DNA of 64,000 bases from Neopestalotiopsis rosae. Taxonomy: Eukaryota > Ascomycota > Sordariomycetes > Amphisphaeriales > Sporocadaceae. The notes beneath the pieces are model-generated. The model saw only the letters and a program-made list of their open reading frames with translations, was not told the DNA's origin and searched no databases. The position numbers and the translations under genes were made by a program. Of the stretch, positions 1-9,657 are shown one piece after another. Within the stretch, counting starts at the first letter, position 1, and each line of letters begins with the position of its first letter. The stretch covers positions 682,001-746,000 of the forward strand of contig JALGAS010000007.1 of the NCBI GenBank assembly GCA_023078685.1. The letters run 5' to 3'.

Positions 1-516
1 TCTGAATCAATTGAATCTAGACCTCTATTTTTAAATACATTGCAAGTGAATTCCTCGCGTTACCTCTTTTCACCTGCAACTTTCACGCAAAATGTGCTAT
101 TTGTGAAACTATGATGAGCAGGAGCGATCAATGATATCACCAAAACTTTTAAGAGAACCTAGAAAATCGAAACTTGCCCAAAGCACTGCGACGCTAATTA
201 CCAACTGGACTATCAGAGGTGTTTAAGAATATACAAACTTGTCATCCACTGAAATGCTTACATAAAACGTATCCAACATCACCAATTCAACTTTCTGCCT
301 TCATAGAGGCTTGAACGATGCAGTGCAATAGAGTTTTCTTGCAAGGTCGCATACAACGAGAATTTTCTTCATACAAAGAAGCTCGAATTCTCCATGTCCA
401 AGCCACCAACTCAGACGCTCTTCTGTACACTTGTTATCGAATTACATGACTAGAAAAAAAAAAGGATTCCAATCGATAGATCAAGGAGCTAGAGTATATT
501 CAGGCTCGAAGTGTCC
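1..516. other. AT-rich intergenic stretch, no gene seen
   Basis: No ORF with recognisable protein character and no RNA gene is visible here. It is the downstream flank of the minus-strand gene that ends at 517, so it should contain that gene's 3' UTR. Confidence 0.5.
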
Positions 517-1341
517 CTATGCTCGCCGGCTGTAGACAACACATCCTTTTTCAGCAGCTACAGTTTCATCGACTCTCACATTCGTCAACGCCTCAATCAT
601 CGCTTCATGGTCCACTATGACCCAGTCTCCAGGCCCTCGCCATTCTCCGTGGCACTCCCTCCCTTTGTCTGGCACATGGAACTGGCAGAGAAAGTGTACA
701 TGGAAGCGGTGGACCTTGACGACAATCTTTCCGAAATTGGCCGTCTTGAGAAATTGTAAAAATGCCTGATACTGTGTCTCCTTCAGGCAAATTGGGCCAG
801 TCACCTGCTCGCCCGAGTTGAGATGGGACTTGAAATAGTGTCTTGGCCGCGTTGGCGGATGCAGGGCACAACCTATGGGAGGATATGCATAGTCCGGCCC
901 GATGAGTACGGTCAGATTCCTAAGCTCGAGGTGCTTCTCCAATTGCAGACCGACCAAGGACTCGCCCTCGCAGCAGTCAGCCATGCCGAGAGAGACAGAG
1001 AGATTCCTGATATGGTGCCGAGGTCTCTCAGATCCTTCCAGAAACTGTCGAACTAACTTCACTGGAGAAGATTTGGAGAAGCTGGAGCAGCCGCGTAGAT
1101 CAACCCGTGCGCTGCGGTAGAATATGGGTGCCGCTTCAGCGTACATCTGCCTCGAGACCAGAAATATGGATGCGGCATCTTGACAATTGGAACGGTCTGG
1201 ACGACCCAGTGATACGCCACCGGGAGGTAGATCTAGAGCCAATTCGAGGATCTGAAGGCGGAGTTCCGGAGGGATGCTAAAGAGAATAGAAGTGTCTTGT
1301 GAGATTGCATCCGAAGATGACGATACATCATGTAGCGTCAT
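517..1341 (-). CDS. F-box/2EXR-like fungal protein, single exon
   Basis: Predicted protein of 274 residues in one uninterrupted exon. Around residues 22-33 it has the segment SIPPELRLQILELAL, followed at about residues 60-75 by LVSRQMYAEAAPIFYRS. This pair of motifs is characteristic of the large, poorly characterised fungal families with an F-box-like or 2EXR N-terminal helix pair. The rest is a mixed sequence with no motif I recognise. Proteins of this type are often assumed to be adaptors in ubiquitin ligases, but that is inference; no substrate or partner can be named. It is transcribed divergently from CDC26, with about 1.1 kb between the two starts. The start is the first Met of the open frame, and no splice signal is needed to explain it. 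Confidence 0.6.
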   Translation of the reverse strand: MTLHDVSSSSDAISQDTSILFSIPPELRLQILELALDLPPGGVSLGRPDRSNCQDAASIFLVSRQMYAEAAPIFYRSARVDLRGCSSFSKSSPVKLVRQFLEGSERPRHHIRNLSVSLGMADCCEGESLVGLQLEKHLELRNLTVLIGPDYAYPPIGCALHPPTRPRHYFKSHLNSGEQVTGPICLKETQYQAFLQFLKTANFGKIVVKVHRFHVHFLCQFHVPDKGRECHGEWRGPGDWVIVDHEAMIEALTNVRVDETVAAEKGCVVYSRRA

Positions 1342-2482
1342 GATGGCCGTATTCAGAATAGTGATCGCAATTGGACAGATTCTTTCTTGCTAACTCAGTG
1401 TATACTATGACATTGAGAGGAAACGTACATGTGTTGTGTATATATAGCTGAATATTGGAGGGGAAGCAGTAGCCATGTTTGAGGATCCGCGGTAACAACA
1501 GCCGACTTATATGCAGTGTCCGGCCAATACCAAGCACATCGTTCGTGCGGAGAAGCTGGGCCGGAAGGGAGATATTCGTCACGGGATTGGGGTCAGGAAA
1601 CCGACCCCTCAGAGGCTCAGACCAGTGAGTGCTCTTGGAGAATGGTGCGAGACAAATAGACCTGTGCTAGTTGAAAGCCTGCATAAAATAGCTGTGATGG
1701 AGGCCTGTGTTACTCGACCATGTACACTACGCGTATTTCCCTGATGACTTTCGGAATGATCTTCGAGAATCATACACGAAGCCGGTTCGATACAAACACC
1801 ATCGGGTTGGAATAGATGGATGATCCAGTGATTGCAACTCCTTGCTACATGGTATGACATAGCAACATCTTGCTCTTTGTTATCATTGCAGACTCAGCGT
1901 ACTGCTTTGAGATCAGATGAGGCCACAATTTGATGGTCAATATGGCTCCACTGCGAAGACGAGAGATGATGATGACGTCCAATGACTTCTCTGCGATACC
2001 TAATGTGCAGTCTCCCCGGATTGCGGCACAGCTTCCATTATGCGGGGAAAATGGATCTACAAATGTAGAGGTATCGATGTATCGATGCATATTCGCTGGC
2101 TAGCAGCCCTAAATATGGGAAAGCCCAACCACTACTAGGGGAGCTCCCCACCTGGAATTGAATTGGTTTGGACCTAACTTTAGCCCTGTCCACCCCGCTA
2201 AGCACGCGTCAGATCGCGCTCGAACACGACTCCTTTGGCTGCAAACCCCTCCAGAAAGAGAACCACATTTGCATGTAACTAAAGCATTTGTTTTGTTTAC
2301 ATTTCTCTGGAAATAGAGGCATGTAGATCTCTCCATATCCCTTCCCGTTACAAATAGATCATTCATTGTGTATACTTGTATTTATATTCCTCATGCCCGC
2401 ATAAAGCCAAACCAGGAAGATTTGGACCTGCAGCTTTACCCAATCTCTCGAAACCCTCTGCGCCTTACTAGACACCAACACC
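1342..2482. other. Divergent intergenic spacer (promoters of both neighbours)
   Basis: Spacer between the minus-strand 2EXR-like gene and CDC26. Short ORFs are present on both strands but none has protein-like character. A small direct repeat of ATCGATGT/ATCGATGC lies near 2072-2089. No RNA gene is recognised. Confidence 0.5.
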
Positions 2483-3652
2483 ATGCTCAAACGACCGCCC
2501 ACGACCTTGACTCTTACATCCGAGGATATCGCCATATACGAGGATAAGCGCAGCCGTGAGGCCGCAGTACGCAGAGCCAACGAACCCCAAATTGCCGCGA
2601 CCGCCGCCGCCAGCTTCCAACAATCAAGTCCCAATCTCCGTCCCCAGCGGCGGACCATTCTCGATCCTCCGGCGCAACAGGCGGCTTCAGCTTCGTCGGG
2701 ACTCACTCCCGCAGGACCCTCGACAGGAGGAGCCTGGAATGAGCCTGCCACTGAGCAGGATCTGCGCAATTTTGCAGCCCAGCAGCGACACCATGTGCAA
2801 CAGCAGCAACAGCAGCAACAGCAGCAGCAGCTACAACAGCAACAACGGCGACAACGCCAACGTCAACAAATCCAACAACTTCAGCAACAGCAGCAGCAGC
2901 AACATCAGTCGCGTAATACCGGCGTACAATTTACACCGGTAAACAGAGGCGGCAGTGCCGGCCCTTCAGCGCACGAGACACCATCCAATGGAGCAGCGGG
3001 CGCAGGCTTCGTCGACAGCAGCGCAGTCATAGGCGACGACAGCGACTTTCCGACTGCCGCGCTATCGTCACCACCTGAGGCGCCGCCACTGTTGCTACCG
3101 TCGTCGTCAGATGTGGAAGAAGATGAAGACGAAGAAGACGATGGCGACGAGTCCCCCGAGGACGAGGAAATGGTCGACTACGACACGCCCGGGCAGATAC
3201 AGTCCCTGCCGCGATCCGCGAGGCCGACCTCGTATCACCAGGCTCAGGCCCAGAGACAACAGCAGCAGCAGGCCCAACAACAGCGCCGCCTTCACCACCA
3301 ACAGCAACAACAGCAACACCACCAAGAGCACCATGCCTCACAACCTCCTTCCAACGTCGGGTCCAGCTTCACGACGCCAGTGAATAGCGCATCCGCGCCG
3401 CCTCCGCCACAGCAACATACACCAGTGCCGAGCAATCACCACTCCACGGCGGGCGCGAGCCAGATCCCCCAAGCGCCCTTGCGCAGGACACATGGACGTA
3501 CCGTGAGCGCGAGCGCGAGGACCGGCACCGGTCGCGGTGCCGCAAGTGAAGCCCAGACGGCTCAGCAACAAGCCCCGCCGGCGGCGCCGATGCGTGTCAC
3601 CCGGAGTCGTGACGAGAGGCTTGGCACAGGCACCAGGAGAACAGGTCGGTGA
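2483..3652 (+). CDS. CDC26: Anaphase-promoting complex subunit CDC26 with long Gln-rich extension
   Basis: Predicted protein of 389 residues in one exon. The first ~30 residues start MLKRPPTTLTLTSEDIAIYE and continue with a basic helix, matching the short N-terminal signature of CDC26 (human: a small protein of under 100 residues). In the family this N-terminus inserts into the TPR superhelix of APC6/Cdc16 and stabilises it within the nuclear APC/C ubiquitin ligase. The remaining ~350 residues are low complexity: Gln-rich runs encoded by CAG/CAA (residues ~105-150 and ~255-285), a Glu/Asp block (~212-235), and a Pro/Ser/Thr and Arg-rich tail. The identification rests on the N-terminus only. 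The tail has no known domain, and its length is unusual for the family; an unrecognised intron inside the repeat cannot be excluded. Confidence 0.72.
   Translation: MLKRPPTTLTLTSEDIAIYEDKRSREAAVRRANEPQIAATAAASFQQSSPNLRPQRRTILDPPAQQAASASSGLTPAGPSTGGAWNEPATEQDLRNFAAQQRHHVQQQQQQQQQQQLQQQQRRQRQRQQIQQLQQQQQQQHQSRNTGVQFTPVNRGGSAGPSAHETPSNGAAGAGFVDSSAVIGDDSDFPTAALSSPPEAPPLLLPSSSDVEEDEDEEDDGDESPEDEEMVDYDTPGQIQSLPRSARPTSYHQAQAQRQQQQQAQQQRRLHHQQQQQQHHQEHHASQPPSNVGSSFTTPVNSASAPPPPQQHTPVPSNHHSTAGASQIPQAPLRRTHGRTVSASARTGTGRGAASEAQTAQQQAPPAAPMRVTRSRDERLGTGTRRTGR
2798..2913 (+). repeat. CAG/CAA trinucleotide-rich tract coding polyglutamine
   Basis: Imperfect CAG/CAA repeat inside the CDC26 frame, interrupted by CTA and CGA/CGG/CGT codons. 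The mix of CAG and CAA would limit slippage compared with a pure CAG run. A second Gln-rich tract lies at about 3240-3330. Confidence 0.85.
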
Positions 3653-4497
3653 AAGGCTTGTCCTTTTTGTTATACAGATATCATGACCTTTTACGCCCGA
3701 TGCCTTCGACTAGAGTGGGGTGGCCGGCGTGGATTCGCCACTTCATCAAGGCGAAATGTGCATTGCCGTTGGTGGGATCGAGTTCTATCAACAGACAAGT
3801 CAAGCCGCTCGCCAAGGCCAGCAATGCCTCGACTGTTGCCTAGCATTCATGGATGTGCACTACTTGCGGATTGTAGACGCATCCTCCAAAATCGCGCAGA
3901 CTGGCCAGATACATGATCCTGTCCAGGCAGAGAAACGCATTGCATGCGGAACAACCAGCATCAGCAATGGACAGATTGCCGTAACAAGTCTGCAGATCAA
4001 CCATTTGGATTTATAAGAATTATTAAATCTGCTCATAACGTTTGGTCGATGTGTGCCTTAATGAGCACGTGGGGGTCGTGAGCACTATGATGGTATAAAG
4101 TTTCTCGTTTGGACGCAAGAACTAGAGCATAGAATTAAACACGAGACACATTACACCTACATAAATGACATCAAGCAAATATGAGACCGCAGAAATCGTG
4201 AGCAGATGACTCAAGGATACTCCTTTTGATTCTTTTTGCTTGTTTTCATTTTACGAAACTATGTACAGCCTGTTTGCTCAAGTTGTTGCAAAACTTTAAG
4301 TCGAGCCATACGGCAACCGAAGAAATGATACCGGCTGACTGGGTATGCATTTTGACCCTCCAAAACGCCATGGCTATGCAAAACCTTTCCGCGTGAAATC
4401 AGTATGCTCATGCGAGCACGACGCCGAAATTACAAATAATAAACAAAATCAAAATGCTCAAGTAGACTACAGAGCATGCTATCAGCACCTAGACCAC
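3653..4497. other. Convergent intergenic spacer
   Basis: Lies between the 3' ends of CDC26 (+) and TAF2 (-). It should contain both 3' UTRs. ORFs of up to 98 codons at 3649-4016 have no recognisable character. Nothing else seen. Confidence 0.5.
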
Positions 4498-7400
4498 TCA
4501 CGGTCCTGGCGGCTTCGAAGTCGGCTTCTTCAACATGATCTTGAGCTTGGGAACAGATTTAGGCGTCGGTGCACTCGTAACTGAGTTGCTCGGGGTCTGG
4601 GATAATGCCGATGGTAGGGAAGTTCGTCCGCCAATGGGTAGAGGCTTCCGTTCGCCACCCATTCCATGACCATTTCCGCCGCCACCACCACTGCTGCTGC
4701 TACTGCCACCGCTGCTGGCGCCTGGCCCTGATCCAGGGAGTGGTTTCCGCACTGGAACAGTATTACGCACCGGAGCTTTTAGGATACTACCACCAGAATT
4801 CGACGAATACACGGGTGGAGTAGAGGATTTCTTGACATTGTGGATCGGGGGCGACGGGCGTGAACCTGAGCCCAGTGTTGGCGTGGCACTGCGCGGGGAG
4901 CCCGTAGAAGCAGGCGAACCAATGGCCACTGATTTGGACCGTTCTTTCTCTCTCTGAGAGTCTTTCTCCCTCTGAGATTGAGAAGGAAGTGGCTTTGATG
5001 TTGTAGCACGAATAGTGCCAGCTTCCGACGTGGTTGAGGACGGTGGCTTTCGCAATTTGATCTTGTCCCACTTCTTGAAGGGGAGCTTAACCACCTTGGA
5101 ACGTTTCTTAATCGCACTAAGCACACTGATTGGTATTCCTTTTGTGCTCAACTTGACAATCTTGCTTGGCCTTTCTCCATCTTCAATTTCGGTGTGAGAT
5201 CGCTTGAGCGACTTGGGGACGGATGATATAGGATTTGGAGGACGGGACGACTCTCCACTGGGTTTGACTGGTGGTGGCACCGTGGCCTTGGGGGTCGGAG
5301 CCTTGGGGATCGGAGCCTTTGGAGGTGGAGCCTTGGAAGGTGGAGGTGCCGTCTTGGGTGCTGCAGGAATCGTAGGTTTGGCAACCTGGATCTTGGACGT
5401 TTGCGTCTTTTGTATCAAACCCTTTGATAGTAACGACTCGCGGTTTTGCAGCGGCTTTGCGTGGGAAGCTTGCAAGGCCTTGCGCTCTGGAGCTGGCCCA
5501 GATCCCTCGATACTTGGTCTGGGGGTCTGAACGGCGATGCTATCCTTCCGAACCTCTTTGGATGGAGGTGGCGAAGTGGCACGCTTAATCACAGCGGGCT
5601 TGGAGACAGTTGGCTTTGGCAGTGTTGCGGGCTTCGGCAGAGTGGACTTGGCTACAACAGGAGTCAAGGGCTTCTCGACAGGGAGTGGCTTGGACGGTGG
5701 TAAAGCTGGCTTGGCAGTCTGGGCGGGTTGGTGGAAAACGCCAGATGGTGGTTTGACTGCAATTGGTGTTGTCTCCTTGAAGCTGGCCGCCTTGTTCAAG
5801 TTCAACGTGATAGTCCGCTTTGGTGGTTCTGGACGGAAGATAGCGGATGGGGCAAATGTCTTTCGTGACTTGGTGCGGTAGTGACGGCTGAAATTTACGA
5901 TGCACTGTTGAATCTTAGTAATTGCGTCCAAAATAGACCGTTGATCAGTGGTACTTACTCTGCCACGCTCCTTGGGAGCTCTCTCGCTCGTCCATACCTT
6001 AGGATAGTCAAACTTGATGAGGAATCGGTCATCCTCTTCGAACAAGATTGAACAAAGCTCCAGAAGATTTCGTCTTTCAGCGACAGTCAACGCAGGGGAA
6101 TCCAAAGCCTTCCACACGGCCAATTGGAGTTGCTCGTCATCCTTTGTCGCATCCTTCAGAGCAGCTCGGGCATCTGGCAGCTTCTCCTTGCGAGCCTTGA
6201 GTTTTTGCTTCGCCTCAATGATACCAGCGCCTGCTTCGACGACGAGATCATCGCTCGGGGCCGGGACATCCTGCTCCTCTATCTCATACTCTCCAGTAGC
6301 GATACTAGCCAGACCACGGCAGAATATTTTGAAGAGCTTGTCTCGAACATACGGCGAACCATCAGTTGATATGGCGAGTAAGAAAAATCTCAGAAACTCA
6401 GGCTTTGCCATGCATTGAAGCTCCACCAATGCTTCGAATGCCTTGATGCGAACGCCCTCAATGGTCCAGTCTTGCAGGTACTGCATGAAAGTGAGTGGAT
6501 CCACGGGAATGACTTTTGCTTTCATTAGGCGGTAGAGTGCATCCAATGCAGCAATGGTGAAACAGTTGTCGAATGATGGAGAATATTCGTCTGTCCTCCG
6601 AACGCGATCAATCTCCTCCAGGGCTTGCTCTTGGAACTGCTGCGGTTCTGGGTTGAAATCGTCCTCTGCATCTTCGTCCTCACCATCACCAAAAGAGAAG
6701 GACATTGTCTGCTTCTTTGCGCGCTTTTCATCTGGAATGAGACATGTGGCCAGAGCCTCGATGAGTTTGCAGATATAAAGCTGATCAGAGTAAGCGTTCT
6801 CTGCGTTATTGTTGCTTTGTAACTGCTGCAGGATGAACTGCCGTGCTTCTTTCGGTGAGTTTCCGTCCGCGTCTCGAATCTTGGCGATGGAACCAGGAAT
6901 AGCACACTGTACGAGGTACTGAGATTTATCAGAGAAGTCATTGGGCCGAGGTCGGTGCTCCTCGCCAATGCCATACAAGTGATCGAAAGCATGGATCAAA
7001 TGTTGAAGGCCAATTTGCTTGAGGTTGTCCACTCCAAGTGTAGTGAGAGTCTTGGCAGCCATAATTCGGACATCGTGATAGTAACGCTCATCAACCAGTG
7101 TTCTCGTGAGTATCGTGGAAATGAGAGGATGCGGCCTACGCTGTGACTCCCGGTCCAGATATAACATCGAGTCCTGATGTGCGACCACGTCTCTGTCTTG
7201 CTGCAATTGCGAGACGTACATGTAGGGCTGCATGTTAGTGACCATCATGCAAATCCACTCGAAGTCGGCGTCCATGCGGATCCATTCATATGATTCTTGG
7301 TCCATACGGGCCTCCATCTCCGGATCCCAATCGGCTAACCCCCATCGGCCGATGTCTTCGTCGCCTTGAAGCACGTCGCCGAGGCAGTAGATCAGAGGCT

Positions 7401-9657
7401 CGTCTGTTGCTTCTTCCTCGCCAGCATTTGCTGTATTTCCGGCCGTTTGCCTCTCCTTTTGGCGTCTACTTCGCTTGAGCCGCTTGTATTTGGTGTTGTA
7501 AGGAATGTTGAACTTAATAGACTTTCCCGTGTCATCTCGGACGTCGACGCCGTGCTCGTATGGTGTGCCATCTGCCTCGTGAACTCTGATCGTCATTGGG
7601 CCTGTAAAACAATGTTGCAGCTCGGCAGCATAGACCCCGTGATTATCTTCCACGATTTCTCTCCAGAAGTCGTCCTTCTCCAACTGTCTTGCCTTGCCGT
7701 GCGCGATATCCTGGATTTGCCGAATGGTAATTTCGACGCACAACTGCTTCTTGTTGAATTTCTGGTGCACGTCAAATCTGGGGCATCCAGCCGACTTAAT
7801 CCATTGTTTCCAGAAGCCCTCCAACCGAGTTTGACCGTGTTTCTCACACGCTTTTCGGAACATATCGGAGGTCAGAATCTCATCGGCTGACTGACTGGAG
7901 GTATTGGCCTTTTGGATCATTTTGGCGATGATTCTGGCAATACCAGCACTGCGAGATGACTTGGATAATCGTCGGTCCAGGATGAATAGCACAAGGTTGG
8001 CCTTCAAATTCATAAAGTTGATCTCAAAGTCGCCCAGATGCAGGTGATTGCCAATATCCTCCAAAGACGGCCGACTGAAGTCAATTTGAACCAAGTGGTC
8101 GCCTTGGTCCTTCATGCGATATCTGTACCAGTTGTTCCCGCAAAGCGACTTGAGATACAGGTCGGTCATGAACCAAGCAATCCCAGCCACGAGCCATATG
8201 TCCGATTTCTGGCTGGGAATGATGTTGACGCCGAACCATTGGCTTGCGAGAGCGTGAACCAGAGTTCTTGTGACCTCGATCTCATAATCGATTATTTCCC
8301 GCGGGAAAAGGAGTCTGTTGCTGCAGAGTGAGAAACCACACAGAGGGACAGTGTCTGTAACCATATCATCGATAAAGCACATTTTGTAGTTGTCGGAAGG
8401 ATATCGACCATAAGTCAATGCGAATTGGTCCATCGCGTTGACGATAGCAGCGCATGAGTTTCGTACCAGATCAGCGCGGCCAGGGAGACAATAACCGTGA
8501 ACTTTGGTCGCATTCGAGCCCAATTTCTCATCGTCTTCCTCGGTTCGAAACTCCGACCATAAGTCGACATGTTCAAAGGGGCCCAGGGCAAATCCAATGT
8601 GCCGCGCAGCCTTGTTGTGGCATGAAAAAACCATGGTTTTCTTGGTCTCATCGCGCGGGTTGATGACCTCGTCTTCCAATTTTCCAGAGCAGACTGCAGT
8701 CAGCTCGAGCATCTTGTCCTCTTCCGTGAGAGCCAGACTAGATCGCTGCGGCTCCTCTTCGCCATGTTTGCGCTTTTTGTGGCTGTTCGCGGCGGTAACG
8801 CCATTTACTGGCTGTTGTTGAGTAACCAGGCGCTGGTGAAAAGCATCGCCCAGGGTGCGGGGGAATGTGAGGGAAACCTTCCACGAGGATCGGCATCCTG
8901 GGTTGTCAATGCAAGGGAAGATGGAGCAGGAAAGACCAGGCTCAACAGAGTGGCGCGTGTAAACATGTGGGTATCGAGTGTCACCCTCGTCAATGCCAAC
9001 AAAATGTAGACCATCACGAATGTTCTTTAGCGCAAAGGGTACAGTAACCTTGTAAAGTTGTTCCATGTTCTGCTCAACCATCCTATCGAATTGGTCGACC
9101 CATTGATCAAGGACTTCGTGGCCCTGCGTACTGGCCCGCGACTCTCGTTGCTTTTCCATACTGGTTTTGATGTCCTTGATAGGCGGGATGGTAATCTTGA
9201 TCGAACCGTCAAGGGTGTGACAGTTAAGCTCATCCTCGTACTGAATGGCCGAAGACTCGTTTTTGCGATGCCGATGCATCAGAGGCTGCATGCGCTGCTT
9301 GCGTAGGGGCCATTGACCCGCTGACCACAGATAGCCTTCTGGCGTATCGACCTTCTCGTATGGATCATTGTATGTTGCATGGGCGCGAGCATAGCCCACA
9401 GTAATGTTGCGGACATCGATGTCGCACTGCCTGGCATCGAGGAAGACTTCTTTCAGTGCTTCTTTGCTGCTAATGAAAATATCGACGTGGCCCTTGATGG
9501 ATTTTCCGTGGAGGTCGATGTCAAGCGCAACATGCTCGTGGAATACGGTATATGGCCGGGCGGGGGTGTCGTCGACGAGAACTTCAGGTTCGGCAAGAAC
9601 CTCTGGCTCTGTTTCAAACGCGACCGCTGGGTCGTTTTCCAGTAGAGGGGCAGGCAT
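4498..9657 (-). CDS. TAF2: Transcription initiation factor TFIID subunit TAF2
   Basis: Open frame of 1719 codons; 1701 residues if the 54-nt intron at 5905-5958 is removed. The N-terminal half has the M1-aminopeptidase fold of TAF2 (CIA150/TSM1), beginning near residue 30 (YTVFHEHVALDIDLHGKSI). At the former zinc site it reads HALAS (468-472) and WLVAG (488-492) in place of HExxH and WLNEG, so the enzyme is dead, as expected for TAF2. Residues ~870-1230 are the helical middle region. From ~1270 to the end it is Pro/Lys/Ser/Thr-rich with basic blocks (KKRSKVVKLPFKKWDKIKLR near 1530) and poly-Ser/Gly runs. TAF2 binds initiator DNA and TAF1/TAF8 in TFIID in the nucleus. Length and domain order fit fungal TAF2. 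The SAS4-domain gene lies upstream on the same strand. Confidence 0.93.
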   Translation of the reverse strand: MPAPLLENDPAVAFETEPEVLAEPEVLVDDTPARPYTVFHEHVALDIDLHGKSIKGHVDIFISSKEALKEVFLDARQCDIDVRNITVGYARAHATYNDPYEKVDTPEGYLWSAGQWPLRKQRMQPLMHRHRKNESSAIQYEDELNCHTLDGSIKITIPPIKDIKTSMEKQRESRASTQGHEVLDQWVDQFDRMVEQNMEQLYKVTVPFALKNIRDGLHFVGIDEGDTRYPHVYTRHSVEPGLSCSIFPCIDNPGCRSSWKVSLTFPRTLGDAFHQRLVTQQQPVNGVTAANSHKKRKHGEEEPQRSSLALTEEDKMLELTAVCSGKLEDEVINPRDETKKTMVFSCHNKAARHIGFALGPFEHVDLWSEFRTEEDDEKLGSNATKVHGYCLPGRADLVRNSCAAIVNAMDQFALTYGRYPSDNYKMCFIDDMVTDTVPLCGFSLCSNRLLFPREIIDYEIEVTRTLVHALASQWFGVNIIPSQKSDIWLVAGIAWFMTDLYLKSLCGNNWYRYRMKDQGDHLVQIDFSRPSLEDIGNHLHLGDFEINFMNLKANLVLFILDRRLSKSSRSAGIARIIAKMIQKANTSSQSADEILTSDMFRKACEKHGQTRLEGFWKQWIKSAGCPRFDVHQKFNKKQLCVEITIRQIQDIAHGKARQLEKDDFWREIVEDNHGVYAAELQHCFTGPMTIRVHEADGTPYEHGVDVRDDTGKSIKFNIPYNTKYKRLKRSRRQKERQTAGNTANAGEEEATDEPLIYCLGDVLQGDEDIGRWGLADWDPEMEARMDQESYEWIRMDADFEWICMMVTNMQPYMYVSQLQQDRDVVAHQDSMLYLDRESQRRPHPLISTILTRTLVDERYYHDVRIMAAKTLTTLGVDNLKQIGLQHLIHAFDHLYGIGEEHRPRPNDFSDKSQYLVQCAIPGSIAKIRDADGNSPKEARQFILQQLQSNNNAENAYSDQLYICKLIEALATCLIPDEKRAKKQTMSFSFGDGEDEDAEDDFNPEPQQFQEQALEEIDRVRRTDEYSPSFDNCFTIAALDALYRLMKAKVIPVDPLTFMQYLQDWTIEGVRIKAFEALVELQCMAKPEFLRFFLLAISTDGSPYVRDKLFKIFCRGLASIATGEYEIEEQDVPAPSDDLVVEAGAGIIEAKQKLKARKEKLPDARAALKDATKDDEQLQLAVWKALDSPALTVAERRNLLELCSILFEEDDRFLIKFDYPKVWTSERAPKERGRVSTTDQRSILDAITKIQQCIVNFSRHYRTKSRKTFAPSAIFRPEPPKRTITLNLNKAASFKETTPIAVKPPSGVFHQPAQTAKPALPPSKPLPVEKPLTPVVAKSTLPKPATLPKPTVSKPAVIKRATSPPPSKEVRKDSIAVQTPRPSIEGSGPAPERKALQASHAKPLQNRESLLSKGLIQKTQTSKIQVAKPTIPAAPKTAPPPSKAPPPKAPIPKAPTPKATVPPPVKPSGESSRPPNPISSVPKSLKRSHTEIEDGERPSKIVKLSTKGIPISVLSAIKKRSKVVKLPFKKWDKIKLRKPPSSTTSEAGTIRATTSKPLPSQSQREKDSQREKERSKSVAIGSPASTGSPRSATPTLGSGSRPSPPIHNVKKSSTPPVYSSNSGGSILKAPVRNTVPVRKPLPGSGPGASSGGSSSSSGGGGGNGHGMGGERKPLPIGGRTSLPSALSQTPSNSVTSAPTPKSVPKLKIMLKKPTSKPPGP
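5905..5958 (-). other. TAF2: Probable in-frame intron of TAF2 (54 nt, stop-free)
   Basis: On the minus strand it starts GTAAGT and ends with branch-like TACTAAG and then ATTCAACAG. All three splice signals are near consensus. Length is 54 nt (18 codons) with no stop, so retention adds 18 residues (1234-1251 of the open frame) without a frameshift. Splicing would join ERGR to CIVNF. Confidence 0.75.

Noticed and set aside
2798..2913. CRISPR-like or minisatellite array
   Set aside because: The periodicity is three bases and in frame with coding; it is a polyglutamine tract.
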